From NCBI GenBank assembly GCA_900104855.1, contig FNSS01000001.1, forward strand, positions 1 to 64,000: 64,000 nucleotides of DNA, read 5' to 3'. The notes beneath the pieces are model-generated. The model was not told the origin of the DNA, searched no databases, and worked only from the letters and a program-made list of their open reading frames with translations. A program made the position numbers and the translations under genes. This DNA is from Rhizobiales bacterium GAS188 (GTDB lineage: Bacteria > Pseudomonadota > Alphaproteobacteria > Rhizobiales > Beijerinckiaceae). Shown here one piece after another: positions 30,028-39,574 of the stretch. How positions within the stretch are numbered: position 1 is the stretch's first letter; each line of letters opens with the position of its first letter.

Positions 30028-30580
30028 GCGAGCCGCGATCGCATCGGCTCCGGCCCATGGCCGGCCGAGGCCGATCGCGAGCCTTCCGCCACAGCGACAT
30101 CGTGGGCCGGGCACACGGCTCCAGAGTCGGCCCGGTGCGCCACGCAGCGCCGTCGTCGCCGGGCTCTGCGCCGTCCTGCTGTCGGCAGCGCCCTTGGGAG
30201 CGCTGCTTCCGGCCGCCTCGGCATGGGCAGCCTCGGCACCCGCGCCTGCCCCTCCCCCTCCCCCTCCGCAGGCTCCGCCTCAGCCCTATGACGGGCAGCT
30301 CCTGCGCCTCTCCGAGATCCTGGGTTCCCTGTCCTATCTGAGCTCGATCTGCGACTCGGCCCAGAAGGACCCGTTCAGGGCCCAGATGCAGGCTCTGCTC
30401 GATGCCGAGGCCACCGCCTCGCCGCGTCGCGAGGAATTTGCCGGCGCCTATAATCGCGGCTATCGCGGGCTTGCCAACATCTATGCGCGCTGCACCGACA
30501 ATGCGCGCGCGCTCGTCGGGCGCTTCCGCGACGAGGGCGTCGCCATCACGCGCCAGGTACGCAAAATGTATGGCGGGTGA
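30014..30580 (+). CDS. TIGR02301-family exported protein
   Basis: The C-terminal ~90 residues show the pattern QPYDGQLLRLSEILGSLSYL, then RAQMQALLDAEA and NRGYRGLANIYARCT, typical of the TIGR02301 alphaproteobacterial family of unknown function. A signal-like hydrophobic run (VVAGLCAVLLSAAPLGALLPAASAWA) is followed by a proline-rich linker. The start is uncertain: the GTG at 30014 is the last acceptable one and leaves a long arginine-rich n-region. It overlaps the NUDIX end by 14 bases. Confidence 0.75.
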   Translation: MDICERAAIASAPAHGRPRPIASLPPQRHRGPGTRLQSRPGAPRSAVVAGLCAVLLSAAPLGALLPAASAWAASAPAPAPPPPPPQAPPQPYDGQLLRLSEILGSLSYLSSICDSAQKDPFRAQMQALLDAEATASPRREEFAGAYNRGYRGLANIYARCTDNARALVGRFRDEGVAITRQVRKMYGG

Positions 30581-30591
30581 CATCGGTGTGA

Positions 30592-30612
30592 GCGGGCCCT
30601 TTGCGGGCCCGC
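30592..30612 (+). terminator. GC hairpin after the TIGR02301 gene
   Basis: A perfect 8-bp stem gcgggccc/gggcccgc with a 5-base loop, just after the TIGR02301 stop. There is no clear U-tract, so it may be an mRNA-stabilising hairpin rather than an intrinsic terminator. Confidence 0.45.
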
Positions 30613-30749
30613 AGGCGCCGTTAACTGTGGATCAACGCTACCGCATCCATAATGAGCCTTCATCAAGCGCTCGCGGCGCAAGCGCGGGCAGATGGGGCGA
30701 TTGTCGCGATCGTCCGTAACGGCTATCGGGCGAGCGTGAGGCCGGTCGT

Positions 30750-32018
30750 ATGCGTCGTGAGTCCTCGGGGTTGCGTTGGGCCTGCGCGACGATCGCGCCC
30801 TGGTGCTTGGCAAGCGGCCTCTTGATGTCCTTCACCGCTGCGGCGGACACGGATGCTGGCGGGGGCGGCAGCCGCGCCGTCCGCGAGGCCAACCGCACCG
30901 GCAAATCCTATTTCGTGGCAGGACCCGGCACCACCGACCTTGCCATGCTGCTCGGTCCGGATATCGCCGTCAACCGCCTGAGCGCCCCCTGGGTCCAGCC
31001 GCCCTCGAGCCTGTCCGCCGAGGACGGCGTCACCGGCAGCGCCCCGCGCGGCGAATTGAAACGCAATGCGGCCGAGTTTCCGAGCGTCGAGCGCATGACC
31101 AAGGGCGATCCGCTCATCCAGCTGAGACCTGCCTTCGGACGCCGTCCCCTGCGCGACCGTGACCGTGACCTCGCGGCAGCGAGCTTCGGCGCGCCGGAGC
31201 CGAAGCGAGACGTCGAGCGCGCCTCCTTCACGCCGGGCGATCTGTGGACCAATCGCATCGTCGGCACGGCGAGCTTCACCGGCTGGCAGATCCAGGATGG
31301 CGCCACGGCGCCTGCGCCCCGCGGCGCCTTCACCTCGGCGGCCGATATCATCTCGGCCACGACCCGGGCAAAGCTCACCGCCGGCAATCCGGACGGCGCC
31401 ACGCCCTCGACGCCGCGCGCCGTACGCCTTTCATCCTCCACGCCCGTCCCCCCCGATTCGACCCCGATCGAGATCGCGGCCGTGCCGGTGTCCTTCTCGG
31501 AGCTCGTGGCCTTGAATTCACGCCAGCTCGCCAAGGGCAACGGGCTCACCACGGCGCGCAAGGAGGAGGGCGAAAAGCCGAATTACGCCGAGCTCGTGGC
31601 GCCGGACCGCATGGGCCGCGAGGAACGCTGTCTCGCCGAGGCCGTATATTTCGAAGCGCGCAGCGAACCGGAGACCGGCCAGGCGGCCGTCGCCCAGGTG
31701 GTGCTGAACCGCGTCAAGAGCGGCCTCTATCCGACCTCGATCTGCGGCGTCGTCTACCAGAACCGCAACCGCTATCTCGGCTGCCAGTTCAGCTTCGCCT
31801 GCGAAGGCAAGTCGCTGCGCGTGACCGAACCCGATGCCTGGGCCCGCGCCGCCCGCATCGCCACCAATGTCTTGAAGGGCGACACCTATCTGGCGAATGT
31901 CGGCGCCGCCCTGAATTATCACGCGAATTATGTGCGCCCCTATTGGGCGCGCTCTCTGCAGCGCACCAGCATCATCGGGCATCATATCTTCTACAAGCCC
32001 AAGGACACCGACGGCTGA
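30750..32018 (+). CDS. SleB-like cell wall hydrolase (exported)
   Basis: A 422-aa protein with an N-terminal signal segment (CATIAPWCLASGLLMSFTAAAD), a long low-complexity middle of about 240 residues, and a C-terminal Hydrolase_2/SleB domain. Landmarks are EERCLAEAVYFEARSE (catalytic Glu candidate), AVAQVVLNRVKSGLYP, CGVVYQ, CQFSFACEG and a final YHANYVRPYW. It likely cleaves glycan strands in peptidoglycan in the periplasm. SleB was named from spore germination, but the domain is widespread in non-sporulating alphaproteobacteria. Confidence 0.9.
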   Translation: MRRESSGLRWACATIAPWCLASGLLMSFTAAADTDAGGGGSRAVREANRTGKSYFVAGPGTTDLAMLLGPDIAVNRLSAPWVQPPSSLSAEDGVTGSAPRGELKRNAAEFPSVERMTKGDPLIQLRPAFGRRPLRDRDRDLAAASFGAPEPKRDVERASFTPGDLWTNRIVGTASFTGWQIQDGATAPAPRGAFTSAADIISATTRAKLTAGNPDGATPSTPRAVRLSSSTPVPPDSTPIEIAAVPVSFSELVALNSRQLAKGNGLTTARKEEGEKPNYAELVAPDRMGREERCLAEAVYFEARSEPETGQAAVAQVVLNRVKSGLYPTSICGVVYQNRNRYLGCQFSFACEGKSLRVTEPDAWARAARIATNVLKGDTYLANVGAALNYHANYVRPYWARSLQRTSIIGHHIFYKPKDTDG

Positions 32019-32264
32019 GAGTAGCGAAAAGTGGCATTTCGCTCGTCTTGATACAGCATCATCGGTTTCGACCATCAGAATCGATACAATTTAAGTCTAA
32101 TTTGAATAATATTGATATAGTTGTCTGAATTCTCGAATCGAATATGGTTAATTTAACGTTAAAATGCAATTCAGGTTGCAACTTCCTCGCGTCCGTTCTG
32201 TGATGTTGCAATCACGCACGAGGCAAATGCGGTACTGGCAAAGCCGTTCCGCCAAGGAGTTGTC
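32019..32264. other. AT-rich intergenic region with TTAACGTTAA palindrome
   Basis: About 245 bases clearly richer in A+T than their surroundings. It contains the palindrome ttaacgttaa near 32151-32161. It must hold the promoter of the repeat-rich secreted protein at 32265; the palindrome could be an operator, but nothing identifies its regulator. Confidence 0.5.
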
Positions 32265-32840
32265 ATGAACATTCGTCCGATCGCGACCGCGGCGCTTGCC
32301 CTCACGCTCTCGCTCGGAGCGGGCGCCGCATCCGCCGGGCAGGGATGCTACCGCAAGGTCGTCACGCCGCCGCTCTACCAGACCGTCACCGAGCAGGTGC
32401 TGGTCGAACCCTCCCATGTTATCGCTCATCCGATCCCGGCCGAATACCAGCAGGTCCGGCAGCGCGTCATGGTGCGCCCGGCACGCGTGATTGCCCATCC
32501 GATTCCGGCCGTCGCGCAGACCGTGGCCGAGCAGGTGCTGGTGCAGCCCTCATCGCGCGTCTGGCGCGTGACGCGCGATGCCTATGGCCAGGAGATCGGC
32601 TGCTGGGTGCACACCCCACCCGTCTACGCGACGCAGTACCACACGGTGCTGGTGCAGCCGGCGAGCGCCCAATACGAGACGATTCCGGCCGAATACGAAG
32701 ACGTCAGCCGCACCGTCATGGTGCATCCGCCGAGCGTCGCGCATGAGGTGGTGCCGGCCGTCTATGGGGCGCAGGCCCATCAGGTGATGGTGCAGCAGGC
32801 GAGCGCCGGCTGGCAGCCGATCGGTGGCTGCGCCGAGTGA
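32265..32840 (+). CDS. Secreted Val/Pro-rich repeat protein, function unknown
   Basis: A 191-aa protein with a Sec signal (NIRPIATAALALTLSLGAGAASA). The mature part consists of about six imperfect ~25-residue repeats with the pattern IPAxYxxVxxxVMVxPA (for example VTEQVLVEPSHV, VRQRVMVRPARV, VAEQVLVQPSSR, QYHTVLVQPASA, VSRTVMVHPPSV, AQAHQVMVQQAS). Repeats of this kind suggest an extended beta-rich surface or periplasmic protein. Two Cys residues flank the repeats. I do not recognise a named family. An IS5-type element starts only 5 bases past the stop. Confidence 0.75.
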   Translation: MNIRPIATAALALTLSLGAGAASAGQGCYRKVVTPPLYQTVTEQVLVEPSHVIAHPIPAEYQQVRQRVMVRPARVIAHPIPAVAQTVAEQVLVQPSSRVWRVTRDAYGQEIGCWVHTPPVYATQYHTVLVQPASAQYETIPAEYEDVSRTVMVHPPSVAHEVVPAVYGAQAHQVMVQQASAGWQPIGGCAE

Positions 32841-32845
32841 TCTGA

Positions 32846-33774
32846 GAGTCTGACTCGAAATGGCGTGCGGCATTTCACGTTCGTATCAATCTCCCTGTGA
32901 GGCGGCGGATATGAGCGACGAATATCCAGGCCACGGCGCTTTCGATGGTGGCTCCGAAATCCTTGGCGAGCCGTCTGCATCGTCCGAGCCAGGCGAAGGT
33001 TCGTTCAACCACCCATCGGCGGGGCAGCAGCTCGAAGCCCTTGGCGGTGTCGGAACGCTTGATGATCTCGAAGGTCCATTGACCGCGGGTGGCCATGGCG
33101 TCTTGCAGCTTTTCCCCGCCATAGCCGCCATCGGCGAACACATGGCGCAGCCACGGATAGAGTGAGCGGATGGAGGCGCAGGTTCGGCGCGCCATCACGG
33201 TCCTGGATGCCGGCGGAGTGAACCTGAACACCGACCAAGCAGCCCTCGGTGTCGGTGATGATGTGGCGTTTTCGGCCTTTGATCTTCTTGCCCGCATCAA
33301 AACCCCGAGGGCCGCCGCACTCGGTGGTCTTCACCGACTGGCTGTCGATGGCTCCCGCCGTGGGCTGGCTTCTCGCCCGAGCATCTCGCGCAGGGCCATG
33401 ACCAGCATGTGGTTGATGTGCGCCAGCAAACCCCTGTGCGACCAGGCGTAGAAATAGCCTTGCACCGTCGAATAGGGTGGAAAATCCTTGGGGATCGCGC
33501 GCCATTGGCAGCCGGTCGAGGCCATGTAGAGGATCGCCTCGACAACCGATCGTAGGTTGGTCTTTCTTGGTCGCCCGATCTTCGAGGCCCTCGGCAGAAA
33601 CGGCTCGATCAATCTCCATTCCGCATCGGTCAGATCGCTTGCATAACGCAACGCCTCGCGCTGATAATGCGCCCGGGTGGTTTTAGTCCAAGCCATCGTG
33701 ATCTCCATTGTGCTTCGCAACCCGACGGAATCACAACAGATTGAAATCACCCAATTTCTCTTTCAGTCAGCCTC
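32846..33774 (-). mobile_element. IS5-family insertion sequence, decayed
   Basis: A 929-bp element. The left end gagtctgactcgaaat and the inverted right end gaggctgactgaaagag are imperfect terminal repeats. The outer left border is TGA (32843-32845) while the right border is TTA (33775-33777), both of the TNA type used by IS5/IS1031 relatives, but not the same triplet. The transposase is on the minus strand and frameshifted. Confidence 0.85.
32875..33696 (-). pseudogene. IS5-family DDE transposase, frameshifted
   Basis: The N-terminal part (33696 to about 33350) reads [20 protein letters not shown] followed by a [15 protein letters not shown] segment. The middle ([24 protein letters not shown], containing a DDE Asp) lies in a second frame until about 33180. 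The C-terminus ([31 protein letters not shown], with the last acidic residue) is in a third. One shift could be programmed as in some IS5 members, but two shifts and a short missing stretch around 33185 make it a non-functional copy. Confidence 0.88.
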
Positions 33775-33942
33775 TTAGAGTGCCACAGTGATTTTTGGAT
33801 GGGGTCGTTCAGCGGGTGTCGTTCCGATCAAATCGAATGATACGATTTAGCGCCTGCTATAGGCTTTATCGAGGAGAGACATCTTGATCTACCGTGCTTG
33901 CACGATTGCTACGCCCCTCCCCAGCATCCGGTACCTAATCGC

Positions 33943-34452
33943 ATGACCAAAGCGCGCGCCGTGCCCATGCCTAGCAACAGCGTGCTTGCGCCGCTTTACG
34001 CGGGCGCGGACCTTTTGGACGCCTTTGCAATTCGACTGCCGGCGGGGGCCAGCGATGATCTAGAGGTGCTGGCACGCGCCGCGTTCGAGCGACAGGCAGG
34101 GTGGATTCGTGCGCTCACTCGTGTCCGCGATGTGGTGATGGCGACAGTCGCCGTCAAATCGTCGCGCGCCATCGGTCTTGCCGCAGCGGCGCGTGGGTCG
34201 GTTATCGGCTACCTCCCGGTGCTGTCAAAGAGCGCGACGGAGTTGGTAGTGGGCGAGGATGACCGGCATCTCGACTTCCGCGCCACCATCCAACTTCGCG
34301 CCGATGCAGCAAATGGGCGCGAGCTGGTCGTGGGTACTGTGGTGCATTGCCATAACCGACTGGGGCGTATCTATCTTACGACGATAGCACCGTTTCATCG
34401 CGCGATTGTGCGGGCGAATTTAGAACAGGCGGCAAGAGCAATGAAGATTTAA
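33943..34452 (+). CDS. DUF2867-family protein, IS-bracketed cargo
   Basis: About 169 aa. The sequence LLDAFAIRLPAGAS, FERQAGWIRALTRVRDVVM, then VGEDDRHLDFRATI and HNRLGRIYLTTIAPFHRAIV follows the DUF2867 pattern (function unknown). The ATG at 33943 is used; a TTG at 33898 or ATG at 33967 are alternatives, and a GAGGAG lies at 33871, too far for any of them. GC is lower than in chromosomal neighbours. Both flanks are IS5 sequences. Confidence 0.7.
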   Translation: MTKARAVPMPSNSVLAPLYAGADLLDAFAIRLPAGASDDLEVLARAAFERQAGWIRALTRVRDVVMATVAVKSSRAIGLAAAARGSVIGYLPVLSKSATELVVGEDDRHLDFRATIQLRADAANGRELVVGTVVHCHNRLGRIYLTTIAPFHRAIVRANLEQAARAMKI

Positions 34453-34589
34453 GCATGCTTTGGTGGTCGCGACTGGCTGTAGTCGGCCATTAGCGGTCCG
34501 TGGCACATCCCGCGTTTTGCAATTTGCATGGCAACATACCCTACCTTCGACAGGTGGGTACATTTAGGCAAACTACTACAGGAGCGAAT

Positions 34590-35015
34590 ATGTCTGAGCG
34601 CGACACTAAGCTCCACGGTTGCTGGCGGTTGGTTTCTTTTGATACTGAGCTTCAGGATTCAAAGGAGCGCAGTCAACCGTGGGGCGCCGACCCCAATGGG
34701 TACCTTATTTTCGGCTCTGATGGGCGAATGATGGTACTAGTTACCGCAAAGGCGCGGGAGCCAGGGAATACAGATGAGAAACTGGTGGCACTTTTCCGTA
34801 CTGTGATGGCCTATACCGGACGGTATCGGATAGATGGGGATAGGTTCACCACAAAGGTTGACTCATCTTGGAATGAAGCCTGGAACGGCAGTGAGCAGGA
34901 ACGATTCTACAAGCTTGATGGAGACACGCTCGACGTCTTTACGGCCTGGATGCCGAATCCGTTAGTATCAGGAAATCCAATAGGAAGGGCTATTCTCAGT
35001 TTTAGACGCGAGTAA
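34590..35015 (+). CDS. Lipocalin-like domain protein, IS-bracketed cargo
   Basis: About 141 aa. KLHGCWRLVSFDTELQD, GYLIFGSDGRMMVLVTA and YTGRYRIDGDRFTTKVD match the lipocalin-like family PF13924, small beta-barrels of uncertain ligand. The start at 34590 has AGGAGCG 7 bases upstream. GC is near 50 percent, clearly foreign to this window. It ends about 170 bases before the second IS5 fragment. Confidence 0.8.
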   Translation: MSERDTKLHGCWRLVSFDTELQDSKERSQPWGADPNGYLIFGSDGRMMVLVTAKAREPGNTDEKLVALFRTVMAYTGRYRIDGDRFTTKVDSSWNEAWNGSEQERFYKLDGDTLDVFTAWMPNPLVSGNPIGRAILSFRRE

Positions 35016-35185
35016 TTTTCCCTACGCTGAGTTCGCAACTAGTCGCTAGTTTGCAGGTCATCAACTCGACGGTGAGTCTGGCAACCAGGCAGCCACCTTT
35101 GAATGACCGCATTGTGGCGGCCTCTAGGGAAGGTCTGCATAACTCGGCTCGATACGTGCTTGACGATGTCGGGCTGACTTGAGAG

Positions 35186-35419
35186 GCCTCGACATCCGAC
35201 CGTAGGTTGGTCTTTCTTGGTCGCCCGATCTTCGAGGCCCTCGGCAGAAACGGCTCGATCAATCTCCATTCCGCATCGGTCAGATCGCTTGCATAACGCC
35301 TCGCGCTGATAATGCGCCCGGGTGGTTTTAGTCCAAGCCATCGTGACCTCCATTGTGCTTCGCAACCCAACGGAATCACAACAGATTGAAATCACCCAAT
35401 TTCTTTTTCAGTCAGCCTC
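35186..35419 (-). mobile_element. IS5-family right-end fragment (second copy)
   Basis: About 234 bases are nearly identical to the right end of the IS at 32846-33774, in the same orientation, covering the first ~50 codons of the transposase and the terminal repeat ending gtcagcctc at 35419. A 4-base deletion sits near 35300. The outer border is TGA (35420-35422), the same triplet that precedes the left IS. A gctgacttgagag stretch at 35173, resembling the terminal repeat, may be the relic of its own left end. Confidence 0.85.
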
Positions 35420-35521
35420 TGAGGGCCAGCGCCCACCAGCGAGGATTTGTCTTCGATCGCAGGGGCGGTTACGAGGAGCTGCGCCTCCGGACGCTCCGTG
35501 GCGCGGTGCCGAGGACCAGAC

Positions 35522-36505
35522 ATGAATTTCGAGGCCATCCTTGTCGAGAAGACCGACGCGGGCCAGAGCGTCTCCCTGAAGAGCCTCGCCTCGGACGCCT
35601 TGATGGAAGGCGACGTCCTGGTGCGCGTGACGCATTCGACCGTCAATTACAAGGACGGGCTGGCGCTCACCGGCAAATCGCCGGTGGTGCGCCGTTTCCC
35701 CATGGTCCCCGGGATCGACTTCGCCGGCATCGTCGAGCAGTCGAGCCATCCCGACTGGCGGCCCGACGATGCGGTCATCCTCAATGGCTGGGGGGTCGGC
35801 GAGACGCATTTCGGCGGCTATGCGGGCTATGCGCGCGTCAAGGGCGACTGGCTGGTGGCGCTGCCCAAGGGACTGACGCTGCACAGCAGCATGGCGGTCG
35901 GCACGGCGGGCTATACGGCCATGCTCTGCGTGCTGGCGCTCGAGAAGCATGGGCTGAAGCCCGAGCAGGGTCCGGTCGTGGTGACCGGCGCTGCCGGCGG
36001 CGTCGGCTCGGTCGCCATTGCGCTGCTCGCCAAGCTGGGCTGGCACGTCATCGCCTCGACCGGTCGGGCCACTGAGGCCGATTATCTCAAAGGGCTCGGT
36101 GCTGCCGAGATCATCGATCGTCATGAGCTTTCGGAGAAGGGCCGCCCGCTCGGCAAGGAACGCTGGATCGCCGGCGTCGACAGCGTCGGCTCGCATACTC
36201 TGGCCAATCTCCTCTCCATGACCCGATATGGCGGCGCGGTCGCGGCCTGCGGCCTCGCCCAAGGGATGGATCTGCCGGGTTCGGTCGCCCCCTTCATCCT
36301 GCGCGGCGTCTCGCTCCTCGGCATCGACAGCGTCATGGCGCCGAAGACCCGCCGCATCGAAGCCTGGGGCCGGCTGGCCCATGACCTCGACCTGAAGAAA
36401 CTGGACACCATGACGAGGACGATCGAGCTCCAGGAGGTCATCGCGACCGGCTCCGCCATCCTCGAGGGCAAGGTGCGCGGCCGCATCGTGGTGCAGCTCG
36501 CCTGA
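35522..36505 (+). CDS. acuI: Acrylyl-CoA reductase-type MDR oxidoreductase (AcuI/YhdH)
   Basis: NADPH-dependent medium-chain reductase, 327 aa, without catalytic zinc ligands. Landmarks: [17 protein letters not shown] near the N-terminus, GIDFAGIVE, the cofactor motif [18 protein letters not shown] and [14 protein letters not shown]. These match the YhdH/AcuI branch that reduces acryloyl-CoA to propionyl-CoA. The start at 35522 (MNFEAIL) is chosen from family length. The IS5 fragment ends 102 bases upstream, so the insertion may have altered its promoter. Confidence 0.88.
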   Translation: MNFEAILVEKTDAGQSVSLKSLASDALMEGDVLVRVTHSTVNYKDGLALTGKSPVVRRFPMVPGIDFAGIVEQSSHPDWRPDDAVILNGWGVGETHFGGYAGYARVKGDWLVALPKGLTLHSSMAVGTAGYTAMLCVLALEKHGLKPEQGPVVVTGAAGGVGSVAIALLAKLGWHVIASTGRATEADYLKGLGAAEIIDRHELSEKGRPLGKERWIAGVDSVGSHTLANLLSMTRYGGAVAACGLAQGMDLPGSVAPFILRGVSLLGIDSVMAPKTRRIEAWGRLAHDLDLKKLDTMTRTIELQEVIATGSAILEGKVRGRIVVQLA

Positions 36506-36547
36506 AGCGGCCTCGCTTCCGGACTGAAACCTGCAAAAGTGACAGCT

Positions 36548-36610
36548 GCCCCCCTCACCCGATCCTCGCCTTGCGGCTCGGATCGACCTCTCCCACAAGG
36601 GGAGAGGTGA
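36548..36610. repeat. Dispersed intergenic palindrome, family R1
   Basis: The element reads cccccctcacccg, a short variable centre, then gacctctcccacaagggg and agaggtgag. The ctctccc-caa-ggggagag part forms a strong hairpin. About ten copies occur between 36.5 and 57.3 kb, nearly all outside genes. Here it lies between acuI and the lytic transglycosylase, whose genes converge, so it could act as a bidirectional terminator. Confidence 0.8.
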
Positions 36611-36620
36611 GGCACGGTCT

Positions 36621-39086
36621 CTACCCCCCGCCCCGCTTGCGCAGCTCGGCCTCGTTGATCAGCCGTACCCCTTCACCGAAGCGGGTGCGATACACCTGCA
36701 TGTTCTCGATGATGCGCTGCACATAGTCGCGCGTCTCGGCGATCGGGATGAGCTCGATCCAATCGACGGGATCGACATCGTGGCGGCGCGGATCGCCATG
36801 CGCGGCGATCCATTCCTTCACCCGCTTGCCGCCCGCATTATAGGCCGCGAAGGTGAGGACGTAGGATCCGCCCTGCTCCGCGAACAGCTCGCCGAGATGC
36901 GCTGCGCCGATGCGGGCATTGAGCGCCGCATCGGAGTTGAGCTTGGTCATGTCGAGCGCGATGCCGGCATGCTGGGCGGCACGCCGCGCAGTGTCGGGCA
37001 TGAGCTGCATCAGGCCCTTGGCTCCGGCGGTCGAGGTCGCGGTTGGAGCAAAGGCGCTTTCCTGGCGGGCGATGGCATAGACGATCGTCTTGTCGGCCGA
37101 GTTCGCGACCGGCAGGTAAAACGGCACGCCGAAGGTCGGGAAGGCGAAATTGTCGAGCGCAAAGCCGCGCTGCGTCGCGAGCTTGCCGAGGATGAGGGCA
37201 GAGCGCGCATCGCGTCCCGTCTCGACCACCTTGCCGAGAGCGTTCATTTGGCCCTCATCGGTCAGCCGTCTCGCTGCATCCGCCACCAGGGGCAAGGCGA
37301 AATCGCTCTCGCCGAGCGCGTAGAGGAATTCGGCGACACGGATCGCGAGATTGCGGTCATCGCCTGTCGCCAGCTCCCGGGTCTGCCGCAAGGGCAGATC
37401 GGTGAGGCTGAGCTTGGACCTCGCGAGCTGCCCGTAATAGGTCGTCACATGCGCGGCCGCCTGTGCATAGGCGTCGTTCGCCGCCGCCTCGTCGCCCAGC
37501 ACCTCGGCCGTGCGCCCTTGCCAATAGGCGGCGCGCGCGATCGAGGCCGGCAGCGCGGCGCTCGCCGCGGCAAGCGCGAAATGAGGAGCGGCGAGCGTCG
37601 GATCGGTAAGGAAGCGTAGCGCGATCCAACCGGCGTGGAACTCCGCCTCGATGCGCAATTCAGGGCTCACGGCGCCATGCTCGGCGCTGATCCGATAGGC
37701 GCTCTGGGAATCGCCGGCATCGAGAAGCCTGCGGGCGACCAGCCGCCTTTCGACCCACCAGGCATCGCCGTCGACGAGCAGCGCCGGGTCGCGTGGCGCC
37801 GACAGCATGAGCTTGGTGGCCTCGGCGAGCTTGGCGGGAGCGCCAGCCCGCCGCAACAGCTGGATGCGCGCCAAGATGAAGGAGGGATCGGACTTCACCT
37901 TCACCGGCAGCGCGGCGAGCAGCGCTTCGGCATTGCCGGCTTCGTCGATGACCGCGGCTTGCGCCTTGGCGAGCAACACCTCGTCGCCGCCGACGAGCAT
38001 CGCTGACCGCATCAGCCGGCCCGTCTCTTCCTTGTAGAAGGCGCGGTCGGCGCGGAATTTGTGATCCTCCGCGGCGAGGAGATCGCCGAACTCCTCGATG
38101 ACCTTGGCTTCCATGGGCTGGCTGAACTCGCCCTTGCGCCATACCTCGCGCACCAGCGCCGCCGCTTCGTCGATGCGCCCCTGCTTGCGATCGAGCCGCG
38201 CCAGAGCGAGCTTGCCTTGCGGAGTTTCCGGCGCCGCCTTGGCGAAATAGGCAGTGAGCAGTCCAAAGCCTTGCCTGTCGCCATAGAGCCCCTCCTCGGC
38301 GCGCCGGCGCAACCAGGTGACGGAGGGCCAATCGGGATGCGCCTTGAGAAAGGCCGTGACGCGGGAGAATCCGGTGCCGCGCGGATCGGTGCGGATCGCC
38401 ACCCATTCCAGCGCGACCCGCGCCGCTTCGGTCGTCGTGGCGGCGGCGAAGACGTCACCCTGCACCATGTCGCCCTTGCGGTAGGCGGCGATGGCAAGCC
38501 TCGCCGTATCGGCGTCGGGAGGTGCGATGGAGGCTGGAAGCGGTGGGAACACCGGATTCCAATCTCCCGCCATGACGCCCCCGAGCAGGGGCGCCTCGGG
38601 TGTTGCCCCGGTCCCGGCGCCTGGTTCCAGCGGCGTGACGCGACCCGGCCGTGCCTCGGGAATGATGGCTTCGGATGGGGCATAGGGCTGTGCCAGCGCC
38701 AGCGCCGGCTGCGTCGCCGGCGAAGGCGTGGCGATCTGTGACCCGCCGAGCAGATCGCCGATGGCGGCGAGCGGTGAGGCTGGCGGCGAAACTTGCGGCG
38801 AGGTTTGCGAAACAGCCGGAAGGGCCGGCGGCGATGGTGTATCGTCGGCAGCGACAGGCGAAGCCGGGCTTGCGGTCGCCGTTTCTTCCTGCGGCGGGCT
38901 CGGCTCGACCGGCGACGGCAAGACGAATTTCGCAGGCTCGCCCAAATGCGCGGCCAGGATCGACGATAGCCGCCGCTCAGCCGCTCTCCTGCCGTCCCCG
39001 TTGTCGACCGGAACCGGCGCCATCAGCACGGCGAAGAGGACCGCCAAGCCGCAGCCGGCGATGGGGATGTGGCGGGAAACCGACAT
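36621..39086 (-). CDS. Soluble lytic murein transglycosylase (Slt-type)
   Basis: Periplasmic peptidoglycan lyase that makes 1,6-anhydromuramyl ends, about 821 aa. A signal-anchor (IPIAGCGLAVLFAVLMAPVPV) is followed by a Pro/Ala-rich linker of roughly 150 residues, a superhelical helical U domain and the C-terminal catalytic domain: ARQESAFAP (catalytic Glu), AGAKGLMQLMPDTA, LTFAAYNAGGKRV and the ETRDYVQRI end. The start at 39086 (MSVSRHIP) directly precedes the signal segment; in-frame upstream Mets (39149, 39338) would place ~20-85 basic residues before it. Confidence 0.9.
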   Translation of the reverse strand: MSVSRHIPIAGCGLAVLFAVLMAPVPVDNGDGRRAAERRLSSILAAHLGEPAKFVLPSPVEPSPPQEETATASPASPVAADDTPSPPALPAVSQTSPQVSPPASPLAAIGDLLGGSQIATPSPATQPALALAQPYAPSEAIIPEARPGRVTPLEPGAGTGATPEAPLLGGVMAGDWNPVFPPLPASIAPPDADTARLAIAAYRKGDMVQGDVFAAATTTEAARVALEWVAIRTDPRGTGFSRVTAFLKAHPDWPSVTWLRRRAEEGLYGDRQGFGLLTAYFAKAAPETPQGKLALARLDRKQGRIDEAAALVREVWRKGEFSQPMEAKVIEEFGDLLAAEDHKFRADRAFYKEETGRLMRSAMLVGGDEVLLAKAQAAVIDEAGNAEALLAALPVKVKSDPSFILARIQLLRRAGAPAKLAEATKLMLSAPRDPALLVDGDAWWVERRLVARRLLDAGDSQSAYRISAEHGAVSPELRIEAEFHAGWIALRFLTDPTLAAPHFALAAASAALPASIARAAYWQGRTAEVLGDEAAANDAYAQAAAHVTTYYGQLARSKLSLTDLPLRQTRELATGDDRNLAIRVAEFLYALGESDFALPLVADAARRLTDEGQMNALGKVVETGRDARSALILGKLATQRGFALDNFAFPTFGVPFYLPVANSADKTIVYAIARQESAFAPTATSTAGAKGLMQLMPDTARRAAQHAGIALDMTKLNSDAALNARIGAAHLGELFAEQGGSYVLTFAAYNAGGKRVKEWIAAHGDPRRHDVDPVDWIELIPIAETRDYVQRIIENMQVYRTRFGEGVRLINEAELRKRGGG

Positions 39087-39574
39087 CGAAGCCTTGAAGC
39101 CCTCCTCGAAACCGTCGAATAGCCCGCCGACACAGCGCGCCTTCGCCATGGATCGGCAATTCCATGGGGCGTGGGCCCGTCGACACCGCTCATTCGCCCG
39201 GAAATCAGGACACCAATTTCCGGGCATCGATGCGCTCGCGCGCTTGGAATGCCTCGCGATTGCCGCGTATCCGCGTCGCTCGCCGCCGGCACGTGACCCG
39301 ACTCTGCGCAACCTGAAGTCTGCGCGCCGAGCCTTCACAAAACCCTAAGCCGCCCGCCGGCGCACGCCGACGCAATCACACGGCAAGCGCAGGAAAGCTC
39401 GAAAATACGGCGTGCTGAGGGCTATTCCGGGATGCGCGGCCATGATCGCACCGTTTCATCCGAGCGAATTGCAGCTGGCGGGATCGAGAGGGGGCGCCCG
39501 ACGGCAGCGAGAATCTTTGATAAAAAAAGCTCGGATTTTTGGTCGTTACTCGCCTTAGAGCGAGATGATTTTGG
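39087..39574. other. Gene-free stretch upstream of the lytic transglycosylase
   Basis: About 490 bases without a supported gene. It must contain the promoter of the transglycosylase gene. The frame of that gene remains open until 39338, so its N-terminus could be longer than annotated. Confidence 0.5.

Noticed and set aside
21462-36505. DMSP-type pathway linking the acyl-CoA ligase and the AcuI-like reductase
   Set aside because: The two genes are 12 kb apart, separated by an IS composite, and no demethylase, lyase or enoyl-CoA hydratase partner is in the window.
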